58,737 nucleotides of DNA. Origin: an uncultured Chitinophaga sp. Lineage in GTDB: Bacteria > Bacteroidota > Bacteroidia > Chitinophagales > Chitinophagaceae. The position numbers and the translations under genes are program-made. The stretch covers positions 1-58,737 of the forward strand of contig NZ_CABHOU010000011.1 in NCBI RefSeq assembly GCF_902168175.1, written 5' to 3'. Position 1 is the first letter of the stretch. Each line of letters opens with the position of its first letter. Shown here piece after piece: positions 17,709 through 25,225 of the stretch. The notes beneath the pieces are model-generated. The model saw only the letters and a list, made by a program, of their open reading frames with translations, was not told the DNA's origin and ran no database searches.

Positions 17709-17719
17709 ATCCTTTAGAG
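17682..17719 (+). repeat. Long hairpin at the junction of the two units
   Basis: CTCTAAGGGATC-GGGCAA (17682-17699) pairs with TTGCCT-GATCCTTTAGAG (17702-17719), an 18-bp stem with two G-T wobbles and a two-base centre. The right arm is also the left end of unit 2. Confidence 0.8.
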
Positions 17720-17853
17720 GTTTCTTATACAAACACCGTATTAAAAACGTATCAAAGCCATAGATAAACCATCTCTTTTAAGATATGGCTCATATATGGC
17801 TTAACTATGGCTCATATATGGCTTATATATGGGACATCTCTAAAGGATCGGGC
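17709..17853 (+). repeat. 145-bp tandem repeat, unit 2 (TATGG variant)
   Basis: The second unit has TATGG at 17784, 17795, 17806, 17817 and 17828: five copies at exactly 11 bp, where unit 1 has four TACGG. The unit is bounded by a perfect 12-bp inverted repeat, GATCCTTTAGAG (17708-17719) and CTCTAAAGGATC (17838-17849). The AAACCGTC of unit 1 becomes AAACCATC here, keeping complementarity to TACGG and TATGG respectively. Confidence 0.85.
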
Positions 17854-17868
17854 CAGGGTCCCTACACC

Positions 17869-17903
17869 TTTGACGCACCATTTACATGTAAATCCTAACT
17901 TTG
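17869..17903 (+). promoter_or_regulatory. Promoter of the LuxE-like gene
   Basis: TTTG (17869-17872) and TAACTTTG (17896-17903) match the two Bacteroidota elements with a 23-bp spacer. The ATG at 17930 is 26 bp further on. This placement excludes the longer reading frame that begins in the repeat at 17807. Confidence 0.65.
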
Positions 17904-17929
17904 TGCCGGGCAAAAGTCCCGTTTACTTC

Positions 17930-18913
17930 ATGGACCAGGCGTTTACAGACAGGATATTTACATTACAGGGGCAGGAACTGGAAAATGCGGCTATCGGGCT
18001 ATTCCATTACCAGTACCGGGAAAACGATATTTACCGGGCATATGTGGATGCGCTGGGCGTAAATCCCGGGGCAATTACCTCCATTTACCGGATTCCCTAC
18101 CTGCCTATCCAGTTTTTTAAGAGTCACCGTGTAACCTGCGGCCGCTTCGAACCCGAAGTGGTGTTTGAAAGCAGCGGTACCACTCAAACCGTTAACAGTC
18201 GCCATGAAGTAAAGGAGGCCGCTATCTACACCCGCAGTTTTCTCACCTGTTTCGAGCAGTTTTATGGTCCCGTAAGCGATTACGTGGTGTTGGGCCTGTT
18301 GCCTTCTTACCTCGAGCGCAAATCGTCCTCCCTGGTATATATGGTACAGGATATGATAGGCCGCAGCGGGCACCCGGAGAGCGGTTTTTACCTGTATGAG
18401 CACGAAAAACTCAAGGATACCCTCGAAGCACTGGAAGCCCGGGGCAAGCGGGTACTGCTCATTGGCGTTACTTTCGGCCTGCTCGACTTTGCCGCGGCTT
18501 ACCAGTTGCAACTCTCCAATACCATTGTAATGGAAACCGGGGGAATGAAGGGTAGGAGAGAGGAATGGACACGTAACGAAGTGCATCAGTACCTGAAAGA
18601 ACGCCTGGGTGTTGACGTAGTGCATGCGGAGTACGGCATGACCGAGTTGCTGAGCCAGGCTTACTCTGCCGGCGATGGGTTGTTCAAAACGCCTGCCTGG
18701 ATGAAAGTGCTGGTACGTGATGAGAACGATCCTTTCCAGTTATCAGGCAGCTATGCTTCCGGGGTAATTAATGTGATTGACCTGGCTAATATCTATTCCT
18801 GCGCTTTTATTGCCACCGAGGATATTGGCCGTTTAAGGGAAGAGGGGAATTTTGAGGTATTGGGGCGCCTGGATAATTCGGCGCTGCGGGGATGTAGTTT
18901 GATGGTGAGCTGA
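17930..18913 (+). CDS. LuxE/PaaK-family acyl-protein synthetase
   Basis: A 327-residue adenylate-forming enzyme resembling LuxE, which activates a fatty acid with ATP and passes it to a cysteine of a partner protein. The nucleotide-binding signature FESSGTTQ is at residues 79-86, and the second signature HAEYGMTELLSQAY near residue 235. The ATG at 17930 (MDQAFTD) is chosen because the promoter lies just before it and because upstream residues come from the repeat. No luxC, luxD or luciferase genes are present, so light production is not implied. In Bacteroidota such orphans may activate acyl groups for surface polymer or lipid modification, which is inference. Confidence 0.85.
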   Translation: MDQAFTDRIFTLQGQELENAAIGLFHYQYRENDIYRAYVDALGVNPGAITSIYRIPYLPIQFFKSHRVTCGRFEPEVVFESSGTTQTVNSRHEVKEAAIYTRSFLTCFEQFYGPVSDYVVLGLLPSYLERKSSSLVYMVQDMIGRSGHPESGFYLYEHEKLKDTLEALEARGKRVLLIGVTFGLLDFAAAYQLQLSNTIVMETGGMKGRREEWTRNEVHQYLKERLGVDVVHAEYGMTELLSQAYSAGDGLFKTPAWMKVLVRDENDPFQLSGSYASGVINVIDLANIYSCAFIATEDIGRLREEGNFEVLGRLDNSALRGCSLMVS

Positions 18914-18979
18914 TCTATATAGAAATTTTCCTTCATATTTACGGGGAATTTGGTAAGTTGGCAGCACGAAACTATCCCT

Positions 18980-19849
18980 ATGATAAAACCAGTGCTGCTG
19001 GCCGCTGCATTTTTCTTCTGTACTCCTGTGCTGCATGCACAATTGTTGAAGAAGATCACCGCCAGGAACAAAGAGAAAAAGGAACAAAAGGAAGACGTTG
19101 CCGACGACGACTCCGGTGAAGAGATTTTTAACACCTCCCGCAAAAGCCAGGGGCCTCCCAATCCTGCGTTGCTGATCAGTGGCGACGAGAAAGTGGAAAT
19201 AGATTCCAGTTACGATTATGATATTGCTGTTTACCAGGAGTCGGTGGCCTTCCAGGGCACCCAGCTTGTAATTGATGGAGGTGAGCAGATCGTGATTTAC
19301 TATAGTAGTAAGAACCCGCACTTTTCCATCCAGATTAAAAGTCGCAGTACGCGTTCCAAATACAACTTCTTTGGCGATTTCCTGAAAGAAGCGCAGTTGA
19401 GCCTTACGGGCATCGATAATGTAGCAAGTGGCAACAAAGAGAAGCTGGAGCTGAATACCATGGAACCCGTGTATCCAGGTGAGGTGGGTTACCTGAGCCA
19501 GTTATTGAAAACAGGTTCCAAGAAGGTGATAGCCGGTGTGGCCTGCGAAGAGTACGTTGCCAACAACCTTCGTCACCATTCCAAGGTGGTGAACACCAAC
19601 CATGCGAAAGTAACCGCACATGTATGGATACCGATGGACCCGCACTCGCTTTTCCCTGGTTACAGCTTCATTCCTGACCACTACAAAACCGAAATAGAAA
19701 CCATGCGTATACAGGGCTCTTACCCGCCGGTGGTAATGCCATTGGAGATGTTTTTGGAGTATGGTAACGGCGATAAGGTGTTTACTTACACCACCGAAAT
19801 CATTTTCGGAGAGGGTAGAAGGGTATTTTTAACCGACATTATCAAGTAG
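18980..19849 (+). CDS. Secreted hypothetical protein
   Basis: The protein has 289 residues counted from the ATG at 18980, chosen because a clean signal peptide starts there (MIKPVLLAAAFFFCTPVLHAQ). A charged linker rich in Lys/Glu/Asp follows (about residues 25-55), then a beta-rich domain. Parts such as KKVIAGVACEEYVANN and VTAHVWIPMD resemble the DUF4412-type secreted proteins of Bacteroidota, which is a weak resemblance. Function unknown. Its stop overlaps that of the convergent higA by eight bases. Confidence 0.7.
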   Translation: MIKPVLLAAAFFFCTPVLHAQLLKKITARNKEKKEQKEDVADDDSGEEIFNTSRKSQGPPNPALLISGDEKVEIDSSYDYDIAVYQESVAFQGTQLVIDGGEQIVIYYSSKNPHFSIQIKSRSTRSKYNFFGDFLKEAQLSLTGIDNVASGNKEKLELNTMEPVYPGEVGYLSQLLKTGSKKVIAGVACEEYVANNLRHHSKVVNTNHAKVTAHVWIPMDPHSLFPGYSFIPDHYKTEIETMRIQGSYPPVVMPLEMFLEYGNGDKVFTYTTEIIFGEGRRVFLTDIIK

Positions 19850-20243
19850 TCACCGAGGCCTTATCTTTTAATGGATAAGGCCTGTTAAAAGCTTCCTGCG
19901 AAAGTTCGAAGTGTGCTGCCAGTTTGCGGATGCTTTCTTTAGACAATCCTTTTTTATAATGCAGGATTTCGGATACGATACCTTTACCGATGCCCAGTAT
20001 GGTAACGAGATCTTTGGGTTTAAGCCGGTGCTCTTCCATCAGGCCTGTTAACAGGGCGATGGGATCGAGGTCGGAAAAGGAGGTGTGCGCTGCATCCCAG
20101 GTTTCGATGAGCAGGGTTAGCAGTTCTATTTCATCTTTTTGCGCACGGCTTGGGCGCGCTACATCGGTAAGCGCTTCCAGGGCTTTGCAGTACTTGTTGT
20201 ACTGTGTGGCCGATTTAATCACTTTGTACTTTAATACTTCCAT
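19842..20243 (-). CDS. higA: HigA-type antitoxin, XRE family
   Basis: A 133-residue antitoxin with an N-terminal helical region and a C-terminal HTH (about residues 70-120: KPKDLVTILGIGKGIVSEIL followed by the recognition helix and KLAAHFELS). The arrangement matches HigA antitoxins of the large type found in Bacteroidota. It should bind and neutralise HigB and repress the pair's promoter. It follows higB with a 34-bp gap, the toxin-first order typical of higBA. Confidence 0.88.
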   Translation of the reverse strand: MEVLKYKVIKSATQYNKYCKALEALTDVARPSRAQKDEIELLTLLIETWDAAHTSFSDLDPIALLTGLMEEHRLKPKDLVTILGIGKGIVSEILHYKKGLSKESIRKLAAHFELSQEAFNRPYPLKDKASVTT

Positions 20244-20277
20244 ATAAGCAGGTTTTTACTAATCATTATTGAGTATA

Positions 20278-20595
20278 TCAGTAGTAGGAACAGGAGTATT
20301 GCTCCTGACGCCCGCACAGCCTGTCGTATGCCTCGTGCGTACCTATCCAGCATATGTACAGATGCACCTCCGACTGCCCAAATGCGTACTTACATATCAT
20401 ACGGTAATTGTTCCCGGAGATATCAAAAACAACCCTGTTACTACCCCTGCCCAATAAATCGGCAGAAGCAAAGGTTTTGCTGATATCGGCAGGCGTATGC
20501 CACCTGGCATACTTCAGCGCAGTAAGCCATAACCTGAATGCACTATTACTAAACGGATGCACTGCCATGAACTTTTCAATGGTTGGCTTCCTCAC
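20278..20595 (-). CDS. higB: HigB-type toxin (mRNA interferase)
   Basis: A 105-residue toxin of the HigB_toxin family. The family signature is GSNRVVFDISGNNYRMICKYAFG followed by the strand VHLYICWIGTHEAYDRL. I chose the GTG start at 20595 (protein starting MRKPTIEKFM), because the longer frame begins with a TTG inside the -7 promoter element at 20611-20618. Family members cleave mRNA in the ribosome A site. The tail RQEQYSCSYY is rich in tyrosine and cysteine, which is unusual. Confidence 0.85.
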   Translation of the reverse strand: MRKPTIEKFMAVHPFSNSAFRLWLTALKYARWHTPADISKTFASADLLGRGSNRVVFDISGNNYRMICKYAFGQSEVHLYICWIGTHEAYDRLCGRQEQYSCSYY

Positions 20596-20610
20596 CAAAT
20601 GAATCTTTCC

Positions 20611-20642
20611 CAAAGTTATATCTTTTTATTTGGTTCTCCAAA
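20611..20642 (-). promoter_or_regulatory. Promoter of higBA
   Basis: On the minus strand TTTG (20639-20642) and TAACTTTG (20611-20618) are separated by 20 bp, a full match to the Bacteroidota promoter. The rest of the 340-bp gap 20596-20935 holds no gene I can support. An isolated TATTTTTG at 20765-20772 on the plus strand could serve the lipoprotein gene at 20936. Confidence 0.65.
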
Positions 20643-20935
20643 AGAGAACATTTATTTTCCTAAATTTTTCTTCCTCGCAGTTACACTTAGGGGGATCAGG
20701 TTAACAATGCGGTCAACGGGATTAAATATACGAAAGAAAAATACGCGCAAATCCTTTACTATAGTATTTTTGGTCGGTTTTATGTATACACCGAATACCT
20801 ACGCAAAACGGAGCGAACTACGTACTAACCACAATTTTATTTTAAGTACTACTACCAATGGCCGGTATGTTATCCGGAGGTAATTTTACACCCGGATTCG
20901 TTACTCCCTGATGACACCCCGCAATCAAATAAAAA

Positions 20936-22051
20936 ATGAAAAAGATCTCCTTAAAAGTTGTTACCTCTCTGGCGCTGCTACTTGCTGCCTGTGCCAAGGA
21001 GAGCGAAGAATTGCCCGTTCCGCATAATGGTAGCGGCGATAAACCAGTAGAAATACCGGCCGCTAATGGGAATGTATTAAAAGTAAAAACGGTAATTACG
21101 GTAGGTAAGGTGGTATACGACAGTATCCCTTCTGTACTCAAAGTTATTAGCTGGGACAGCACCCAGGTTCCGCACGAACAGGTGTTCGAATTAGCGCCTG
21201 GGGAGAACCAGGTTACACTACGGCCGTCTGCTGTAAAATACCAGCTCAAATTATCGAAATGGGGCGTACAGGTGGATACTACAATAAATGCCGGCGATGT
21301 TGCTAAAATAAACGTGCAGCGGTTAGGCGGAATTAAACCAGCCAAGTTCCTCACGAAAGAAGAAAAGTATCTCCTGAAGTATGATAACTGGCAGCCGGAT
21401 AGCCGCATAGAATACTTCTATGCTACCGAAGGCGTGCTTTCATCGGTTTCTTTTTACGGAAAAACGATCCAATCGCCTGATCTGGTGCTGTTGGGTGAGG
21501 ATGTGTTTGTGTACCAGAATAATAACCTGGCGCGTATCAGAAAGTACGGTCAGGATGCTACGCTGCATACTTCACGGGTATTGACTTACAATGCTGCCGG
21601 GCAGGTTACGGGTGTAACGGACAATACGGAGGACGGTGTTAACATAGCCGCCCATGTGGAGTATTTACCGGCCGTTTCGCAGGTGAAGTTCTTCTACAAA
21701 TTCTTCAATGGTAATACCATGGCTTACACTCAGCACTATAAAGGTGGTAACGTGCAGGAAGAAGCTGCAACGAGCAGCCGCGGTACCGGGGAGTCGGCGA
21801 AGTATTACTATGATTTCTTTATCAATCCTTTTGTACATCTCAATTACCCTGATATGTACCTGAGCCGCCGCTCGAAAAATAACAGGGCTGCAGAGGAACG
21901 ATTGTATCATGGAAATATTCCTACTAACGTACCGTACAAATATGAATATACATACGACGCGGATGGTTATCCTAAAGAGTTACTCACCAGCTTTAAAGGT
22001 TATATCAGCGGCGAACACCTTTTTACGATCAAAACGGTTTACACATATTAA
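20936..22051 (+). CDS. Hypothetical lipoprotein with YD-like repeats
   Basis: A 371-residue lipoprotein with signal peptide and lipobox LLLAACAKE (Cys19). The body has irregular repeats of the type LTYNAAGQVTGVTDN and YEYTYDADGYPKELLTS, which recall RHS/YD repeats of Bacteroidota surface proteins. No catalytic residues are recognisable. It is likely exposed on the outer membrane or in the periplasm. A strong terminator follows the stop. Confidence 0.75.
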   Translation: MKKISLKVVTSLALLLAACAKESEELPVPHNGSGDKPVEIPAANGNVLKVKTVITVGKVVYDSIPSVLKVISWDSTQVPHEQVFELAPGENQVTLRPSAVKYQLKLSKWGVQVDTTINAGDVAKINVQRLGGIKPAKFLTKEEKYLLKYDNWQPDSRIEYFYATEGVLSSVSFYGKTIQSPDLVLLGEDVFVYQNNNLARIRKYGQDATLHTSRVLTYNAAGQVTGVTDNTEDGVNIAAHVEYLPAVSQVKFFYKFFNGNTMAYTQHYKGGNVQEEAATSSRGTGESAKYYYDFFINPFVHLNYPDMYLSRRSKNNRAAEERLYHGNIPTNVPYKYEYTYDADGYPKELLTSFKGYISGEHLFTIKTVYTY

Positions 22052-22075
22052 TTTGGCGCGGAACGCAGAGGCGTG

Positions 22076-22112
22076 GGGCCTGCCGGTTTACCGGTAAGGC
22101 CCTTTTCTTTTC
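22076..22112 (+). terminator. Terminator of the lipoprotein gene at 20936
   Basis: GGGCCT (22076-22081) pairs with AGGCCC (22097-22102), and an inner CCGG/CCGG pair closes on TTTA. A T-rich tail follows. Confidence 0.8.
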
Positions 22113-22123
22113 CCGGAAACAAA

Positions 22124-22149
22124 AAAGGTCCGCCAGCTGACGGACCTTT
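22124..22149 (-). terminator. Terminator of the membrane protein gene at 22168
   Basis: AAAGGTCCG (22124-22132) and its complement (22141-22149) surround a CAGCTG centre. It has an A tract on the left (T on the minus strand) and lies 18 bp after the stop. Confidence 0.8.
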
Positions 22150-22167
22150 CCCTGTTTATCAAAAGAT

Positions 22168-22644
22168 TTATTTCGCCTGCAACTCTGCATCACTCAGCTC
22201 CAGGTTGAAGTTTTCCGGGAAAATATCGAGGGCCAGCACACTGCGGAAATAAGATATCTTATTAAGCAAATAAGGTGATAATAAAGCCAGTCCGGCCTGC
22301 ACATAAACGAGCATCATCATCTTTAAATCCAGAATAGGGAGCCCTTTCACCACCTGTATTACGATGGTGATAAGCATGTATAAACCGGCGTTAATGGCTG
22401 CCACGGTCCGCAACTTACGTTTTGGCTGCACGAAGAGGGTAATGGCAAAAAACGCGATGATGTAAAAAATATAATAGTGAACAAGCCTGTCCTGCGCCTG
22501 AAACGTTAAACCCTGAAAAGCACGTCTTAAAACCTGGTCGGTTGGGAAGTTGGAAAGGCTATATACTATCAACAAAAGGGAAAAAAAGAAAAGGATCATT
22601 TCTGTACTAAGCAAGGCAAGCGTGTATCCGATCTTTCTGATCAT
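22168..22644 (-). CDS. Hypothetical membrane protein
   Basis: A 158-residue protein with four hydrophobic helices (about residues 8-30, 58-76, 82-100, 104-125) and a C-terminal soluble tail of some 25 residues rich in Glu and Leu. No motif is recognised. It is flanked by a terminator downstream and by a dispersed repeat copy upstream. Confidence 0.7.
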   Translation of the reverse strand: MIRKIGYTLALLSTEMILFFFSLLLIVYSLSNFPTDQVLRRAFQGLTFQAQDRLVHYYIFYIIAFFAITLFVQPKRKLRTVAAINAGLYMLITIVIQVVKGLPILDLKMMMLVYVQAGLALLSPYLLNKISYFRSVLALDIFPENFNLELSDAELQAK

Positions 22645-22748
22645 AGCTAATTGGTTTTTATAGGATTAGGGATTTGCGACCGCAAGATAGACGTTTTTCC
22701 TGTAAACAAAAATGTGATAAGATGGGCACGGGCATTAGTCCTTTACTC

Positions 22749-22833
22749 AGCCGCCGTTGTGTCACTCCCTTCAACGGTTGTAACAATATTGGGCAATGTT
22801 TCCTAGCACATTTATCACGGCGGTGTATATACC
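22749..22833 (+). repeat. 52-bp dispersed repeat, copy 2, with degenerate palindrome
   Basis: 22749-22800 matches 11533-11584 at 48 of 52 positions. It is followed at 22820-22833 by GCGGTGTATATACC, a decayed form of the GCGGTGT-NN-ACACCGC palindrome. It lies between two minus-strand genes. Confidence 0.75.
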
Positions 22834-22900
22834 ATACCTCAAAAAGAAAACTGCCTGCCCCGGAAACACTCCACGGAACAGGCAGTTGCTAAAAAAGAGT

Positions 22901-24280
22901 TTACTTGCCGGCAAGCTTCAGCGCAGCAGTCGATGTATAGTACTTCGACAACATGCACGGCACTTCCCAGTCGGGCAGGCGACCATCTTTCAGGTATTGC
23001 AGGTAACGTTGCAGCACTTGCGCGAAGTGTGCTTCATGGCCATCCTTGTACTTTTCAGGAATTACCACTTTGTAATCCTTACCCGCTTTTTCTACGGTAA
23101 CGCCAGGATACTTCGCCGCCAGCTCCTGCACCGATTGCTGCAGTGCCGCTTCGTAGGCTGTGCCGCTCTTCGCCGGACGGATGTATAACGTTGGTTTAAA
23201 TTGTTCTTCTTTGCCCTGTTTGATTTCCAGGTTAGCGAGGCTGCCTTTCATCAGTGCGTAGTGGGTATCGCCGCCTTCGGTGGCTTTATAATCCCAACGG
23301 GCAATTACTTTCACAAATACACCTTTGATGGAGTAGGTTACTTCGCCATTGCCGCGCGCATTAAGAACAGTGTCTTTCACGAGCGGTTGTAAAAACGACG
23401 GGAAGCTGTCCTGCCGGGTAATGGAAGTATACTGCGATTTGGTAAGTGGCGTAGGCCAGTTGCGGGCTGCCAGCACTTCAATGTCTTTGGTATGATCGAT
23501 GGCGGTTTCGGGGAAACAGGCCCATTGTACGAGGTCTATCAGGTGTACACCCACATCGGCAATGGCATCGCCCTGCTGACTGGCATCGAAGAACCAGGAG
23601 GGGCGTACCAGCGTTTTGCCGGACACGTTTTTGTAATAATAGTGTACGCTTTCGATGGTCACCGCAGGCGCGTCTTTGCTGCCTTTCTGCAGGTCTCCGA
23701 ATACGGCCGGGATGTGTGAGAATTCCTTCTGCAGCATGTTCGTGATCTCGGAGCGTTCGGTCATAATATCGTATAGCAGTACTTTTTTGTCTGCGGCGGT
23801 TTTAAATGCAGCTTCCAGTTGCGGAAAGGCTTCCGGTGTAATGGCCATTGGTTTATCGCTCAGTACGTTCAGTCCGGCGCCGATGGATTTTTGGATGTAG
23901 TCGGTTTTAAGGCGGTTGTTGCCTGCCAGCACGACTACGTTACCAGGCTTTTGTTCCAGCATCTTCTCGAAATAATCCGCACCGGTATACACTTGTTCTG
24001 TCCAGTTCGTGGGATTTTCGGCTCTTTCATTGTATTGTTTGATGAGTGCCAGGTGGGCATTCAGTTCCTGCCCGTCGGGGGCATATACATGTACGTTGGA
24101 GTCTATGCCGGCAGACATGCTTTTCTGTACCAGTGCGGCATGAAAGTGACCGGGATCGAGGGTGATAAGTTTTACCATGCTGCTGTCGTTTGCGGCTTCT
24201 TGTTTAGCGGGCTGCTGACAAGCCTGGCCTATTAAAGCGCCGGAGGCAAGCAGCGGGAACATATACCTGTTCAGTTTCAT
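22901..24280 (-). CDS. Gfo/Idh/MocA-family oxidoreductase, lipoprotein
   Basis: A 459-residue protein counted from the ATG at 24280, which puts the signal peptide and lipobox IGQACQQ (Cys21) at the start. A Rossmann-like domain follows, with VVVLAGNNRLKTDYIQKSIGAGLNVLSDKPMAI (residues about 110-145) carrying the DKP version of the EKP motif. Next is an Oxidoreduct_C-type domain with DVGVHLIDLVQWACFPE. Such proteins are exported sugar-type oxidoreductases of Bacteroidota. The substrate is unknown. An ATG 39 bp upstream is possible but would add a poor N-terminus. Confidence 0.85.
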   Translation of the reverse strand: MKLNRYMFPLLASGALIGQACQQPAKQEAANDSSMVKLITLDPGHFHAALVQKSMSAGIDSNVHVYAPDGQELNAHLALIKQYNERAENPTNWTEQVYTGADYFEKMLEQKPGNVVVLAGNNRLKTDYIQKSIGAGLNVLSDKPMAITPEAFPQLEAAFKTAADKKVLLYDIMTERSEITNMLQKEFSHIPAVFGDLQKGSKDAPAVTIESVHYYYKNVSGKTLVRPSWFFDASQQGDAIADVGVHLIDLVQWACFPETAIDHTKDIEVLAARNWPTPLTKSQYTSITRQDSFPSFLQPLVKDTVLNARGNGEVTYSIKGVFVKVIARWDYKATEGGDTHYALMKGSLANLEIKQGKEEQFKPTLYIRPAKSGTAYEAALQQSVQELAAKYPGVTVEKAGKDYKVVIPEKYKDGHEAHFAQVLQRYLQYLKDGRLPDWEVPCMLSKYYTSTAALKLAGK

Positions 24281-24417
24281 GAAACGATAATTTTTATGAT
24301 ACGGTAATGGTTTCTTCATAACGTCCGTGAGGAGGCAGGGAACAATATAAGGTAAGAATGGGAGAATTTATAGATGGATGGGATGGGCGGGACCTGCAAC
24401 GATGGATATAAAAGACA

Positions 24418-24440
24418 AACGGCGGTTATGTACCGCCGTT
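24418..24440 (-). terminator. Terminator of the LytTR regulator gene
   Basis: AACGGCGGT (24418-24426) and ACCGCCGTT (24432-24440) close a five-base loop. It lies 23 bp after the stop. Confidence 0.7.
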
Positions 24441-24463
24441 GCCACCTCTTCTACATATAGAAA

Positions 24464-25213
24464 TTAAAACCTCTCAAATAGTTCCATAAACTCCTGCCGC
24501 CTCGATCTTGAAATGGTAATGTTGGCGCCATCGCTCATCAGCACATAACCGCCTTCGCCGCGAATGTATTTGTGAATATGGTTCATGTTCACCAGGTAGG
24601 AGTTGTGAATGCGGAAAAAGTCGGGGCCCGCAAGGGCTTCATCTATCTCCTTTAATACTTTCGATACCACTATCTTTTTATTACCGGCGAGCATCACCAG
24701 TGTATAATTGCTTTCTGCCTGGCAGTAAATAATATCGCCGGTGGAAACGAACAGCAGCCCGTCGCCTGTAGTGAGCGCAATACGGGAAATAGCTGGCTTC
24801 TGCGATTGCCGTATGCCCTGCATCAACATTTCTATCTGCTCGTGGGTCGGAACGGTACGGCGTTCTTCTATCCGGCGGATCGTTTCTTTCAGGTCATCGG
24901 GATCTACGGGTTTAAGCAGGTAGTTAAGCGCGCTGTATTTAAAAGCCTTGATGGCAAACTGATCGTAAGCGGTACAAAACACTACATCAAAATTGATTTT
25001 GGAGAATTGTTCCAGCATATCGAAACCGTTCATATGTGGCATTTCTATGTCAAGGAACACCAGGTCGGGCTTAAGTTGTTTTATGGCCTCAATGCCTTTC
25101 ATGGCATCGTTGCACATGGCCTCTATTTTAACCTGCGGGCAATAGGTTTTTAGCAGCCATTCCATCATTTCGAGGCTGTTGCTTTCGTCGTCTACAAGTA
25201 CGCAACGTATCAT
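24464..25213 (-). CDS. LytTR-type response regulator
   Basis: A 249-residue response regulator. The receiver (about 1-120) has Asp8, Asp9 and the phospho-acceptor Asp55 in LVFLDIEMPHMNG, and the lysine in LKPVDPDD. The LytTR DNA-binding domain (about 145-245) includes GDIIYCQAESNYTLV and FFRIHNSYLVNMNHI. It lies 12 bp downstream of the propeller-GAF kinase gene on the same strand, so kinase and regulator form a two-component pair. The target genes are unknown, but the adjacent oxidoreductase gene is a candidate. Confidence 0.93.
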   Translation of the reverse strand: MIRCVLVDDESNSLEMMEWLLKTYCPQVKIEAMCNDAMKGIEAIKQLKPDLVFLDIEMPHMNGFDMLEQFSKINFDVVFCTAYDQFAIKAFKYSALNYLLKPVDPDDLKETIRRIEERRTVPTHEQIEMLMQGIRQSQKPAISRIALTTGDGLLFVSTGDIIYCQAESNYTLVMLAGNKKIVVSKVLKEIDEALAGPDFFRIHNSYLVNMNHIHKYIRGEGGYVLMSDGANITISRSRRQEFMELFERF

Positions 25214-25225
25214 GTTTAGTTTATT

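Noticed and set aside
17564..17853. CRISPR array or retron RNA
   Set aside because: Repeats are 11 bp with no variable spacers, and no cas genes or reverse transcriptase are present in the window.
17807..17929. N-terminal extension of the LuxE-like frame
   Set aside because: The extra residues are encoded by the TATGG repeat array, and the promoter at 17869-17903 lies inside it.
20708..20883. 58-codon frame with a hydrophobic stretch between higB and the lipoprotein gene
   Set aside because: It resembles a short exported peptide, but no promoter or recognisable family supports it, and the remaining sequence is low-complexity.
22674..22892. Short plus-strand frames across the repeat copy at 22749
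   Set aside because: They run through the dispersed repeat, which is not conserved as a coding sequence between the two copies.
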